Source: Sphingomonas vulcanisoli
GTDB taxonomy: Bacteria > Pseudomonadota > Alphaproteobacteria > Sphingomonadales > Sphingomonadaceae
Assembly: GCF_011761305.1 (NCBI RefSeq)
Contig: NZ_JAAOZC010000001.1
Coordinates: 372,001-436,000, forward strand
Direction: 5' to 3'
Length of the DNA: 64,000 bases
Shown: positions 39,493 through 47,075 of the stretch, piece after piece
Layout: each line of letters opens with the position of its first letter
How positions within the stretch are numbered: position 1 is the first letter of the stretch
The notes under the pieces: model-generated
What the model was told of the DNA's origin: nothing
The model's input: only the letters and a program-made list of their open reading frames with translations
The model's database searches: none
Translations under genes and position numbers: made by a program

Positions 39493-41067
39493 TTACGCTA
39501 CGGAGGCGCGCTTGTGGAGAGCGGCGATCTGCATCCAGGCGCTTTCGATCCCGCCCGCCTGCCAGCCGCCGATATAGCTGAGATGCTCGCCCGCCAGATA
39601 GATGCGGTCGTCGGGCTCCAGCAGCACGGGATAATCCCTGGCGCGGCTCTCATCGCTCCACATCGCCCAGCCGCCGAGATTATATTTGACGCGATGCCAG
39701 GCGACCGAGAAGCTCGTCTCGAAGCTATCGCGATATTCGGGGAATACCTTTTCCCCGAAACTGAGCGCGAAATCGGTGCGCTGCGCGTGGGTCAGCGCGC
39801 TGACCTTGGCGGCGTTGGCGAAGAATTGATAATAGCCCAGCAACACGCCCTTCGGCCCGAGCCAGCCGGTGGACGGCAGCGAGACTGAGACAATGTCCAT
39901 ATCATCGGTGTAGATATGGCCGCCGTAGATCCAGTGGTTCTCCTCCCAGAAGCGACGCTTCATCTGGAGGCCGATCTTGCCGACCGGCGCATAGGCCGCG
40001 CCGTTCATCGCGGTCTGTTTGGGCGCGGATAGCCCGTTGTCGATCGATTTGAGCACCGAAAGCGGAATGGTGCAGATGCAGTAATCGCCGCTGACCACGC
40101 TGCGCTGCCCCGTGCCATCGACGACCGAGACATCCACTGTCCTGCCGTTCTGGCGGATCTTTTCGACCACGGTGGAGAAACGGATCTTGTCGCCGACGCC
40201 GCCCTTGGTAACGAAGCCGGTGGGGATCATGTACATCCCGCCCTTGGGCTGGAACATCGTGCGCTGCTGATCCCATTCGGACACCGACGCCAACACCCGC
40301 CACGCGCCTGAATCGAGCACATCGGTAAAGGCATAGGGCTTCGAGGGTACGCCGGGGTGGAGGCCCGCGCCGGGCTTGGAAATCCAGCCGCGCCCCTCGG
40401 TGCCGCGATAGGCATAATCCTTGCCCTCGAGATAGCCTTCGGTCTTGAGATATTCGAGGAACAGCGCCTTGTCGTCGGCGCCGAATTGCTTGTCGAGCGC
40501 GCCCGATTGCGTGACCTTGGCGAGGATTTCGGCGGCATTGCCGCGCGCATCGGCGGCCACTTCCATCTTGCGCAGCGGCTTGCGCGCCAGCGGGCCCTTG
40601 CCCTGCGTGGTGTAGATATAGCTGTTGTCGTTATCGTTGTTGAACAGCTCCACCTCGATCCCGAACTGCTTGACGTAATGCAGCGTCGATCGGTGATGGA
40701 AGGGGATCCGCCACGGGCCGTGGTTGATGTAATAGCCGTCATCGAACTGGCAGGTCTGGGTTTCGCCGCCGAGTTCGGTGAGCTGAAAGCCCTTGCGCGC
40801 GGTCTGCGATCGGCCGCCGGCGAAGCTGCGCGCCTCGATTACGGTGACGTCATAGCCCGCGCGGCCCAGCTCATAGGCCGACGTCAGCCCCGCGACGCCC
40901 GCGCCGAGGATGATGACCTTCTTGCCCTTGCCGCCGCCCTGCAGCGGCGGTGGCGCGGTCTGCGCCGAAGCGATGCCCATGCCGAACGCCTCCATGCCGG
41001 CAAGCAGGAGGCTGGTGCCGCCGATCTGGCCGAGGCCTTCCAAGAAAGACCGCCGCGTCATGTCCAT
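39493..41067 (-). CDS. Tat-exported flavin amine oxidase/dehydrogenase (copy B)
   Basis: 524 residues from the ATG at 41067, preceded by AGGGGAA. The twin-arginine leader is unmistakable (MDMTRRSFLEGLGQIGG). FAD-binding VIILGAGVAGLTSAYELGRA, the AGGRSQTA second motif and C-terminal LAGEHLSYIGGWQAGGIESA define a monoamine-oxidase-like protein. It shares specific blocks with copy A at 12468 (GPWRIP.HH, MKRRFWEE, IYGGH), so the two are paralogues, although clearly diverged. The flavoprotein/cytochrome order is the same in both copies. I infer periplasmic oxidation of an amine or amino acid with cytochrome c as acceptor; the substrate is unknown. Confidence 0.92.
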   Translation of the reverse strand: MDMTRRSFLEGLGQIGGTSLLLAGMEAFGMGIASAQTAPPPLQGGGKGKKVIILGAGVAGLTSAYELGRAGYDVTVIEARSFAGGRSQTARKGFQLTELGGETQTCQFDDGYYINHGPWRIPFHHRSTLHYVKQFGIEVELFNNDNDNSYIYTTQGKGPLARKPLRKMEVAADARGNAAEILAKVTQSGALDKQFGADDKALFLEYLKTEGYLEGKDYAYRGTEGRGWISKPGAGLHPGVPSKPYAFTDVLDSGAWRVLASVSEWDQQRTMFQPKGGMYMIPTGFVTKGGVGDKIRFSTVVEKIRQNGRTVDVSVVDGTGQRSVVSGDYCICTIPLSVLKSIDNGLSAPKQTAMNGAAYAPVGKIGLQMKRRFWEENHWIYGGHIYTDDMDIVSVSLPSTGWLGPKGVLLGYYQFFANAAKVSALTHAQRTDFALSFGEKVFPEYRDSFETSFSVAWHRVKYNLGGWAMWSDESRARDYPVLLEPDDRIYLAGEHLSYIGGWQAGGIESAWMQIAALHKRASVA

Positions 41068-41163
41068 CGCCGATTCCCCTTTTGCTCTTGCAACGCAGCA
41101 TGGAGGGCGCGGCAAGCGGCGGTCAAGGTGTCTATCTTCCCCCCTTGACGTGAGGAAAAGGGG

Positions 41164-41688
41164 TCAAAGCTTCAGGTTCACCCGCACGCCGAGATTATCG
41201 ATGCCGGGGTTCTGCTGGCTGAAGATCTGCGCATGGCTGAGATGCGTGAAGCTCGCTTCGACCCCGATGCGCGGCGCGACCCGGAAGCCGAGCGCAAGCT
41301 CCGGTTCGAATACGACGCGGCTGCCGAGATCGGTGCGGATGCCCGCGCTATCGTAACGGCGGTGCGGCCCATCGTGGATCGCGATACCGAGGCCGGGGCG
41401 GATATAGAGGCGATGGCCGATCTTGTAGCCCAGGCCCGCGGCGGCAAAATCGGTGCCGCCCCGGCTGTTCACCGATCCGACGACATAGGGTTGCAGGCCG
41501 CGGATCGGCCCGGTCGTGAACAGGTGGTTCCAGCGATAGCCGAATTCAAAATCGGCGCCCCCTTCGTGGATGTCCTTCGTGAAGAGCAGGAGATCGTGCC
41601 TATAGACGCCGCCGAAAAGATCGTTGGCCGAAGCCGGCACGGCCAGCATGATGGCTGCTGCAGCCGCCGAGCCCCAAACACTGTTCAT
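41164..41688 (-). CDS. PagL-like lipid A 3-O-deacylase (acyloxyacyl hydrolase family)
   Basis: 174 residues from the ATG at 41688 (TTGGGAG before it); a GTG at 41700 would swallow the ribosome binding site. A signal peptide ends near ASAND. The mature protein alternates as an eight-strand outer-membrane barrel, and the PagL active-site neighbourhood FTHLSHAQIFSQQNPGIDN carries the His-x-Ser pair; the catalytic glutamate of Pseudomonas PagL is not obvious here, as in many members of this family. The protein would trim an acyl chain from lipid A, altering the outer membrane. It is divergent from a LytS/LytTR-type two-component system. Confidence 0.8.
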   Translation of the reverse strand: MNSVWGSAAAAAIMLAVPASANDLFGGVYRHDLLLFTKDIHEGGADFEFGYRWNHLFTTGPIRGLQPYVVGSVNSRGGTDFAAAGLGYKIGHRLYIRPGLGIAIHDGPHRRYDSAGIRTDLGSRVVFEPELALGFRVAPRIGVEASFTHLSHAQIFSQQNPGIDNLGVRVNLKL

Positions 41689-41943
41689 ACGCACTCCCAA
41701 CGCTTACGCTGATCTACTCTCGCGCATCGCACTTAACTATGGCGGGGTGCGAAGCCCATTAAGGGGCAACGCTAGGGATCGGTGGTGCTCAACCTTGCTG
41801 TTCGATGAACGGTCGACGCGGTTCGACGGAACGACGATAGGCGGATTGTGGCTTTGCGGGTGGTCGCGCATGGGAAAGGATCATTTTCGATCTTTCGGAG
41901 GCTTGGCTTTTGACGTTGAGATCACGACCGGAAGGGGACGTGC

Positions 41944-43125
41944 GTGGCCGTGGCTGAGTCGGAGCATTCGGGCCCGGATGACGCCCGGACTGGGGTTTCC
42001 GCATGGGTGGCTATCGCATCGATCGTCGGCTTCTGGACGCTCTATTTCGCGATCCTGACGACGCGCGCGCTGGTGATCTACCAGGATCACGCCGGCACGG
42101 GATCGCGGGCGATCGTCTCGATCGCGTCGGTGATGATCACCATCCTTTTCTATCTGGCGTTGCGCTGGATCGGCACGACCAAGCTCTGGACCAGCATCAT
42201 CGTCGCCGCCGTGCTCGCGGCGCCAGCGGCGATCTCCTATGCGGCGATCAACTGGTATGTGTTCAGCCATAGCTGGGTGCAGCCGCAGCCCCGCCGGGTG
42301 GTCGTCATGGCCGGGGAGGGCGGGCCGGGGACGGGCCATGCGCCGACGATGATCACCGTCGGCAAGATGAGTTCGGACGACAATATGGCGCCCGTCACCG
42401 CGATCGCGGACCAGGCGGCGAACGGCTATTTCTTCTTCGTCTGCTGGGCGGCGCTGTATCTTGCGCTCTGCTACGCCGCCGAGATCGGCGCGCTGGAGCG
42501 GCGGGCGGCGGCGCTGAAGCGCGCGGCGCAATCGGCGGAGCTTCGCGCGCTGCGCTATCAGGTCAATCCGCACTTCCTGTTCAACACGCTCAATTCGCTC
42601 TCTTCGCTGGTGATGACAGATCGCAAGGCGGCGGCGGAGCGGATGATCGTCAATCTTTCGACCTTCTTCCGCAACAGCCTGACCGCCGATCCGACCGAGG
42701 ACGTGCCGCTGGACGACGAGATCCGGCTGCAACAACTCTATCTGGACATAGAGGCCGAGCGGTTTCCGGAGCGGCTGGCCGTGCGGATCGATGTCGACGA
42801 GGATGTCCGCAAGGCGTGCGTGCCCGGCTTGATCCTGCAGCCCCTGGTGGAAAATGCGGTGAAGCACGGCGTTTCGCGCGCCCGCACTCCGGTCACGCTC
42901 CGCATCCGCGCCTATCGCGAGGGGGTCAATCTGGTGGTGCTGGTCGATAATGACGGCGATACGCGCGGTGTCGCACCGGCGCAGGGCACGGGCGTGGGGC
43001 TGCGCAACGTGCGCGAGCGGCTGGCGGCTCGCTTCGGCGATGAGGCCAAGGCGAGCTGGGCGACGATCCCCGGCGGCGGCTTCGCGGTACGGCTCGAGAT
43101 GCCGTTGATCCACAATGACTGCTGA
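41944..43125 (+). CDS. LytS-type sensor histidine kinase
   Basis: 393 residues from a GTG at 41944 with GGAAGGGG upstream. The N-terminal third holds four membrane segments (for example WVAIASIVGFWTLYFAILTT, YFFFVCWAALYLALCYAAEI) with a periplasmic loop between the third and fourth. The kinase core is the His_kinase/LytS subtype: YQVNPHFLFNTLNSLSSLV with phospho-accepting His210, then the ATP-binding LQPLVENAVKHGVSR and GTGVGLRNVRERL. It phosphorylates the response regulator encoded immediately after it, with an 11-base overlap. Signal unknown; the sensor part has no recognised ligand domain. Confidence 0.93.
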   Translation: MAVAESEHSGPDDARTGVSAWVAIASIVGFWTLYFAILTTRALVIYQDHAGTGSRAIVSIASVMITILFYLALRWIGTTKLWTSIIVAAVLAAPAAISYAAINWYVFSHSWVQPQPRRVVVMAGEGGPGTGHAPTMITVGKMSSDDNMAPVTAIADQAANGYFFFVCWAALYLALCYAAEIGALERRAAALKRAAQSAELRALRYQVNPHFLFNTLNSLSSLVMTDRKAAAERMIVNLSTFFRNSLTADPTEDVPLDDEIRLQQLYLDIEAERFPERLAVRIDVDEDVRKACVPGLILQPLVENAVKHGVSRARTPVTLRIRAYREGVNLVVLVDNDGDTRGVAPAQGTGVGLRNVRERLAARFGDEAKASWATIPGGGFAVRLEMPLIHNDC

Positions 43126-43858
43126 GACCGCTCCGCTCCGCACCTTGATCGTGGATGATGAGCCGCTGGCGATCGAGCGGCTGCAGATCCTGTGCGCGGG
43201 AGAGCCGCAGATCGCGCTGGTAGGCACCGCGAGCGATGGCGAGGCGGCGCTGCGGCTGATCGAGGCTTTGACCCCCGATCTGGTCTTGCTCGACATATCG
43301 ATGCCCGGCCTCGATGGGATGGACGTCGCGCGCGCGGTGGACGGCAAGGCGGCGGCGCCGGCGATCATCTTCTGCACGGCGTTCGATCATTATGCGGTGG
43401 CGGCGTTCGATGTCGCGGCGGTGGGCTATCTGCTCAAGCCGGTGACGCCCGATCAGCTTGCCAAGGCGGTGAAGCGCGTCGCGCGGGTGCGGAGCGAGGC
43501 GGCGGCGGAGGCGGAGGCAGTGCCCGACTATCTCGACGAATTCTGGGTGACGCAGCGTTCGGAGGTGATCCGCATCGCGGCGACCGATATCGACCGGATC
43601 GAGGCCGAGCGCGATTATATGCGGCTGCACGTCGGCCAGCGCAGCTTTCTGCTCCACCAGACGATCAGCGAGCTGGAGCGGCGGCTCGATCCCGCGAAAT
43701 TTCTGCGGTTGCACCGCTCGACGATCGTCCGGCGCGATGCGATCGCCAAGATGCGCCACAACGGTCTCGGCACCTGGTTCGCCTGCCTGACGGACGGCAC
43801 GGAGCTACGGATCGGCCGCAGCTATCAGACGGCGGCCAAGGCGGCGGCTAAACTATAA
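43115..43858 (+). CDS. LytTR-type response regulator
   Basis: 247 residues. The receiver domain has LIVDDEP (acidic pocket at 14-15), the phospho-acceptor Asp60 in LVLLDISMPGLDG, and the conserved Lys in YLLKPVTP. From about 140 to the end is a LytTR DNA-binding domain (DIDRIEAERDYMRLHV, FLRLHRSTIVRRDAIAKM), which binds direct repeats upstream of target genes. It overlaps the kinase gene by 11 bases. Nearby candidates for regulation are the divergent PagL-like gene and the kinase operon itself, but no matching direct-repeat pair was identified. Confidence 0.94.
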   Translation: MTAETAPLRTLIVDDEPLAIERLQILCAGEPQIALVGTASDGEAALRLIEALTPDLVLLDISMPGLDGMDVARAVDGKAAAPAIIFCTAFDHYAVAAFDVAAVGYLLKPVTPDQLAKAVKRVARVRSEAAAEAEAVPDYLDEFWVTQRSEVIRIAATDIDRIEAERDYMRLHVGQRSFLLHQTISELERRLDPAKFLRLHRSTIVRRDAIAKMRHNGLGTWFACLTDGTELRIGRSYQTAAKAAAKL

Positions 43859-43871
43859 CATCCCGTTCGCC

Positions 43872-43888
43872 CTGCTCAGCACGAGCAG
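43872..43888. terminator. short hairpin between convergent genes (weak)
   Basis: CTGCTC / GAGCAG with an AGCAC loop, 13 bases after the response-regulator stop and 10 before the end of the opposing gene. No T-run; listed as a possible weak terminator only. Confidence 0.35.
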
Positions 43889-43898
43889 TGGAATTAGA

Positions 43899-44639
43899 TC
43901 ACCAATGGCGTCGGCGGCCGTAACCCCCGCGCGGGCCATAGCCATAGCCGTAATGGCGGTAATAATAATTGTGATAGGGATAGGGTCGGTAGTTCCAGCG
44001 TCCGTCAATAAAGATCCACGGACGATACCATTCGGGCGCGGCGTAATAATAAGGCCCCTGGTCGTAATAGAAGGCCGGCGCACCGCCGCGCGTGACATAG
44101 CCGGGCGGGCAGCCAGGGCTGGTGGCGCGCCCGTCAGTGCTGCCGATCGCCGCGCCGCCGGCCGCGCCCGCAATACCGCCGATCACCGCGCCGCCGCCGC
44201 GATCATGACGGCCGGCGACGCTGGAGCCGAGCAACGCACCGAACAGCCCGCCGATCACCGCGCCGGCACCGGCGTTGCCGCCCGATTTGACGCAATACCG
44301 CTGTGCCCAATCCTCAGCATAAGCCTCGTAATGCCGATCCTGATCGGGGTTGGGCGCGTAGCTGGGATCGGGCTGATAGCCGGGCGGCGGGGGTGGGGGT
44401 TGTGATCCGTCATAGCCCGGCGGCGGCGGCGGTGCCTGATAATTGTCGGGCTGCTGGGCATAGCCCTGCGGCGGATAGCCTTGCTGCCCGTAACCTTGCT
44501 GCGCCGGTGGCGCGCCATAGGGCTGCTGATAGCCTTGGGGCGGGGGATAATCCTGCGCCAGAACCGCCGTTGCAGGAATGGCTACTGCAACAACGCCTGT
44601 CGTCATTTTAAGGGCCAGGGCACGCCACTTCGCTGTCAT
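43899..44639 (-). CDS. glycine-zipper outer-membrane/periplasmic protein with Gln/Pro/Tyr-rich repeats
   Basis: 246 residues from the ATG at 44639, with GAGGA nine bases upstream. A signal peptide (residues 1-28, ending AVLAQD) is followed by a low-complexity region built of GY(Q/P)QP and PPPPPGY repeats to about residue 95. A short conserved region DRHYEAYAEDWAQRYCVKSG leads into a glycine zipper (AGAVIGGLFGALLGSSVAG, GGAVIGGIAGAAGGAAIGS). The C-terminal 80 residues are Tyr/Arg/Gly-rich with PEWYRPWIFIDGRWNYRPY. Glycine-zipper proteins of this kind insert in or organise the outer membrane; the specific role is unknown. Confidence 0.8.
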   Translation of the reverse strand: MTAKWRALALKMTTGVVAVAIPATAVLAQDYPPPQGYQQPYGAPPAQQGYGQQGYPPQGYAQQPDNYQAPPPPPGYDGSQPPPPPPGYQPDPSYAPNPDQDRHYEAYAEDWAQRYCVKSGGNAGAGAVIGGLFGALLGSSVAGRHDRGGGAVIGGIAGAAGGAAIGSTDGRATSPGCPPGYVTRGGAPAFYYDQGPYYYAAPEWYRPWIFIDGRWNYRPYPYHNYYYRHYGYGYGPRGGYGRRRHW

Positions 44640-44746
44640 CGGACCAATCCTCGTCACTCTGTTCTGCCGTCGTTCTACCGGTCGGAGCGTGAACGGCGAC
44701 TGACGGGAGCGTGTTCCTGCGAATGCGCTCAATGGAGCGTGGCGCG

Positions 44747-44781
44747 AAAAAAGAGGGCCTTCGGGAGTACCGAAGGCCCTC
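44747..44781 (-). terminator. strong intrinsic terminator of the UrcA-family gene
   Basis: On the minus strand a perfect 12-bp stem (GAGGGCCTTCGG / CCGAAGGCCCTC) with a 5-base loop is followed directly by six T residues. It lies 30 bases past the UrcA-family stop, the best intrinsic terminator in the window. Confidence 0.88.
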
Positions 44782-44810
44782 AAGAGGCACCGAAGGTCAT
44801 CAGCCCGGGG

Positions 44811-45182
44811 TCACGAGCCGCTTGCGGTGTTGGGGGCAGCCGATTGCGTCTTGGCTTCGGCGTAGTGCGGTGCGCTACGGGCCATGGCATCGGCGATCTG
44901 GGCCTTGGCGCCCTGCATCGCCGCCTGACGGCAGCGGCCATTTTCGAAATTGTCGGGGACGTCGTTGAGGCTGCACACCTCGCCGACCGCATGGTTTACG
45001 CGGTTCTGGAGTTTGCGCTGATCAGCGGCGCTGGCGAGATTGAGATCGGTGGTCTGGACGTGCATCTGACGGACGATCGCCGCATTGGTGTCGGACACCG
45101 TGATGACGGGAGCGGCGGAAACGGCGGCCGGGGCGATCGCCGTACCGGCGGCCAGCAGAGCGAGCATGCGAGAAACGAACAT
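44811..45182 (-). CDS. UrcA family protein
   Basis: 123 residues with a signal peptide (MFVSRMLALLAAGTAIAPAA) and AAGGAGAG nine bases before the ATG. The mature part matches the UrcA pattern: VQTTDLNLASAADQRKLQNR, VNHAVGEVCSL and NGRCRQAAMQGA, with two cysteines that probably pair. UrcA is a small periplasmic protein first noted in Caulobacter among uranium-responsive genes and common in sphingomonads; its molecular role is unknown. It is monocistronic and ends at a strong intrinsic terminator. Confidence 0.85.
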   Translation of the reverse strand: MFVSRMLALLAAGTAIAPAAVSAAPVITVSDTNAAIVRQMHVQTTDLNLASAADQRKLQNRVNHAVGEVCSLNDVPDNFENGRCRQAAMQGAKAQIADAMARSAPHYAEAKTQSAAPNTASGS

Positions 45183-45502
45183 CGGAAACTCTCCTTGAAA
45201 GCCTTGGGGTGGCCTGGTCGATCAGCGGTCAACCGCGACCGCCTCACTCTTCTAGGAGGGTGATTTCGGGTCCGCGCGCCCGGCTCGACCGACGTCACCC
45301 AGGTCTCGACATTCCGCCGATCGCACCGACGAACGGTCTAATCGTTTCGGCGAACGACGTGATTAACGGGTGAGTGGCGCGCGAATCGAAGTTGCCGCGT
45401 TCCGACGCAGGCCGGAGCGTTGGGTATTTGCGTGCAATGCTGAGTGTTTCAGCGCTCCGGCTTGCGCCGGAGCACGGCGCTCCGAGTGTGCGCTAGGTGC
45501 GA
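45183..45502. other. 320-base intergenic region holding a degenerate palindromic repeat
   Basis: Upstream region of the UrcA gene (minus) and the 3' side of the next minus-strand gene. No protein gene is supported. Its main content is the repeat pair at 45399-45475; the rest, about 45200-45390, shows no clear promoter boxes or hairpins to my eye. Confidence 0.55.
45399..45475. repeat. head-to-head CCGGAGC-type repeat pair (degenerate)
   Basis: A forward unit GTTCCGACGCAGGCCGGAGC at 45399 and an inverted unit AGCGCTCCGGCTTGCGCCGG at 45451, ending AGCAC, lie 25 bases apart. This is the same forward-then-inverted 77-base layout as at 34677-34753 but with mismatches in the first unit, as expected of an older copy. 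No GIY-YIG reading frame adjoins it. Confidence 0.75.
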
Positions 45503-45895
45503 TTACTTGTCTTTGTCCGGGCGCGGGGGGCGCGCGCCGCCGGGGCGGGGGCCCTTGGGCCTATCGCCGGCGGGATGACGCGGGCGGGTATGCGCAGGCG
45601 GTCGGTTGCCGCCGGGGCGCGGACCGGTCGGGCGCGGAGGCGGCGGCGATAAGCCAAGCGGAGTGACCGAATAGCCTTCTTTCTGCAATCGCTGGAAGGC
45701 GGTGCGCACGCTTGCCTCGATCGCCTGCTGCAGTTCGGCGGGGACATCCGCATAAGCGGCGTTGACGTGCAGCGCGCCCAGATCGCGCAGCAGATTGTTG
45801 GGCAGGCCCTTGGAAGCCTTCTTCAGCGCCTCCACCGCGTCCATCACCGCGGCGAAAAGAATGTGTTGCATCACGTCGGTGGCGGATTTGGTCAT
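45503..45895 (-). CDS. hypothetical protein with Pro/Arg-rich tail
   Basis: 130 residues. The first 75 form a soluble helical domain (MTKSATDVMQHILFAAVMDA, LPNNLLRDLGALHVNAAYAD, ASVRTAFQRLQKEGYSV); from about 80 onward the chain is a disordered Pro/Arg/Gly tail (PPPPRPTGPRPGGNRPP onward). I cannot place it in a family. The codon usage is normal for the window and the start context is acceptable, so I believe it is real. It ends near the repeat-bearing gap and starts 50 bases after the GGDEF gene's end, so it may be read separately. Confidence 0.65.
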   Translation of the reverse strand: MTKSATDVMQHILFAAVMDAVEALKKASKGLPNNLLRDLGALHVNAAYADVPAELQQAIEASVRTAFQRLQKEGYSVTPLGLSPPPPRPTGPRPGGNRPPAHTRPRHPAGDRPKGPRPGGARPPRPDKDK

Positions 45896-45945
45896 GGCTG
45901 GGCGCCCTTAGCGCCCCTCCGCGCCGAACGGAAGCGACTCCAGTG

Positions 45946-47073
45946 TCAGGCGGCGACGCAGGTGCGGCCGCGTCCGGCATTTTTCGCGGCATAGAGCGCC
46001 GTATCCGCGCGCTCGATCGTGGCATGGACATCGGCAAGATCGTCCAGTTCGGCGATACCCGCAGAGAAGTTCACCTGCCCCAGCGGCCGGCCGCTATCCT
46101 TATCGACCAGCTTGCGTTCCAGCAGTCCGGTGCGGATGCGATCGATCTCCGCTGCGGCTTCCTCCATACTGGTATCCTGAAACAGCAGCACGAATTCCTC
46201 GCCGCCGAAGCGTGCCGCAAAACAAAAGTCGCCGGCAATTTCCTGGAACTGCTTGGCGATCAGCTTGAGCACGCGATCGCCCGTGGCATGGCCGTGCGCG
46301 TCGTTGATCTTCTTGAAATGATCGATGTCGCACATCGCCAGTACCGGCTTCTGCGAACGCGGCACGGCGGCGGTGAGATCGCGGATATGCTTTTCGAATG
46401 CGCGGCGGTTGGGCAGATTGGTAAGGTGATCGAGGTTGGCGACACGGTTCGCGGTGCGCAACGTCGAGCGCAGCGTCTGCGCCTGCTCGCGCCGCTCGCG
46501 CAGCTCCTGATCGACCGACCGCGTCTGCGCGACCATCTTGCGTGTCAGCTCGACAACGCGGGACAGCGTCTGCGCCGGCGTGGTTTCCAGCGTGGCGATC
46601 TCGCTGGTCAGCGCATCGCCGAATTCCTTCTGCGCGGTGCCCGATTGGCCGATCAAGGCTATGCAGCGGCCGAGCTCGGCCTCGACCGAATTGGCGATAT
46701 CCTCGAGCTTGCCCGAACCCAGGCCATCCTCCGGCCGCTCACCGTAGAAGCGCTCGATCCAGGCATTGGAGATCGGCTCGCCTTCGAGCAGCGACTTGGA
46801 AACGGCGTTGATCAGTTCCTGGTTGATGTCACCGACGACGTCATGCGCCGCGCCGAAGTTGAGTGGGGTCAGCTCCAGCGAATGGCGGAAAAGGAAATCG
46901 CCGATGCGATCGTAAAGCCGGCGCGCCGAGCTCACCGTCGCCGGCCGTGGGGGGGCGGGCGCGGCGGCGGGCTCAGCCTCGGCACTCGTTCGGCCAAACC
47001 GCGACAGCGCGCCGATCAGACCGGAACGGCGCTGCGGTTCGACATCTTCCGGCGGCGTGTGGACAGTCGCCAT
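45946..47073 (-). CDS. diguanylate cyclase (GGDEF domain)
   Basis: 375 residues from the ATG at 47073, which has GGAG nine bases upstream inside the preceding gene; an ATG at 47088 would overlap that gene. A helical N-terminal region (residues about 45-205, with a probable coiled coil before the catalytic domain, SRVVELTRKMVAQTRSVDQE) leads to the GGDEF domain: DHLTNLPNRRAFEKHI, CDIDHFKKINDAHGHATGD and the active-site FGGEEFVLLF. It should make c-di-GMP from two GTP. The usual inhibitory RxxD five residues before GGEEF is absent. It starts 2 bases after an HD-GYP phosphodiesterase gene, so the two opposing activities are coexpressed. Confidence 0.93.
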   Translation of the reverse strand: MATVHTPPEDVEPQRRSGLIGALSRFGRTSAEAEPAAAPAPPRPATVSSARRLYDRIGDFLFRHSLELTPLNFGAAHDVVGDINQELINAVSKSLLEGEPISNAWIERFYGERPEDGLGSGKLEDIANSVEAELGRCIALIGQSGTAQKEFGDALTSEIATLETTPAQTLSRVVELTRKMVAQTRSVDQELRERREQAQTLRSTLRTANRVANLDHLTNLPNRRAFEKHIRDLTAAVPRSQKPVLAMCDIDHFKKINDAHGHATGDRVLKLIAKQFQEIAGDFCFAARFGGEEFVLLFQDTSMEEAAAEIDRIRTGLLERKLVDKDSGRPLGQVNFSAGIAELDDLADVHATIERADTALYAAKNAGRGRTCVAA

Positions 47074-47075
47074 TC

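Noticed and set aside
43859-43900. A CGTTCGCCCTG string resembling the repeat arm at 9418
   Set aside because: Only 11 bases match and there is no inverted second arm, so it is probably coincidence.
44481-45263. 260-residue plus-strand frame over the UrcA and glycine-zipper genes
   Set aside because: It crosses a strong intrinsic terminator and two signal-peptide proteins on the other strand.
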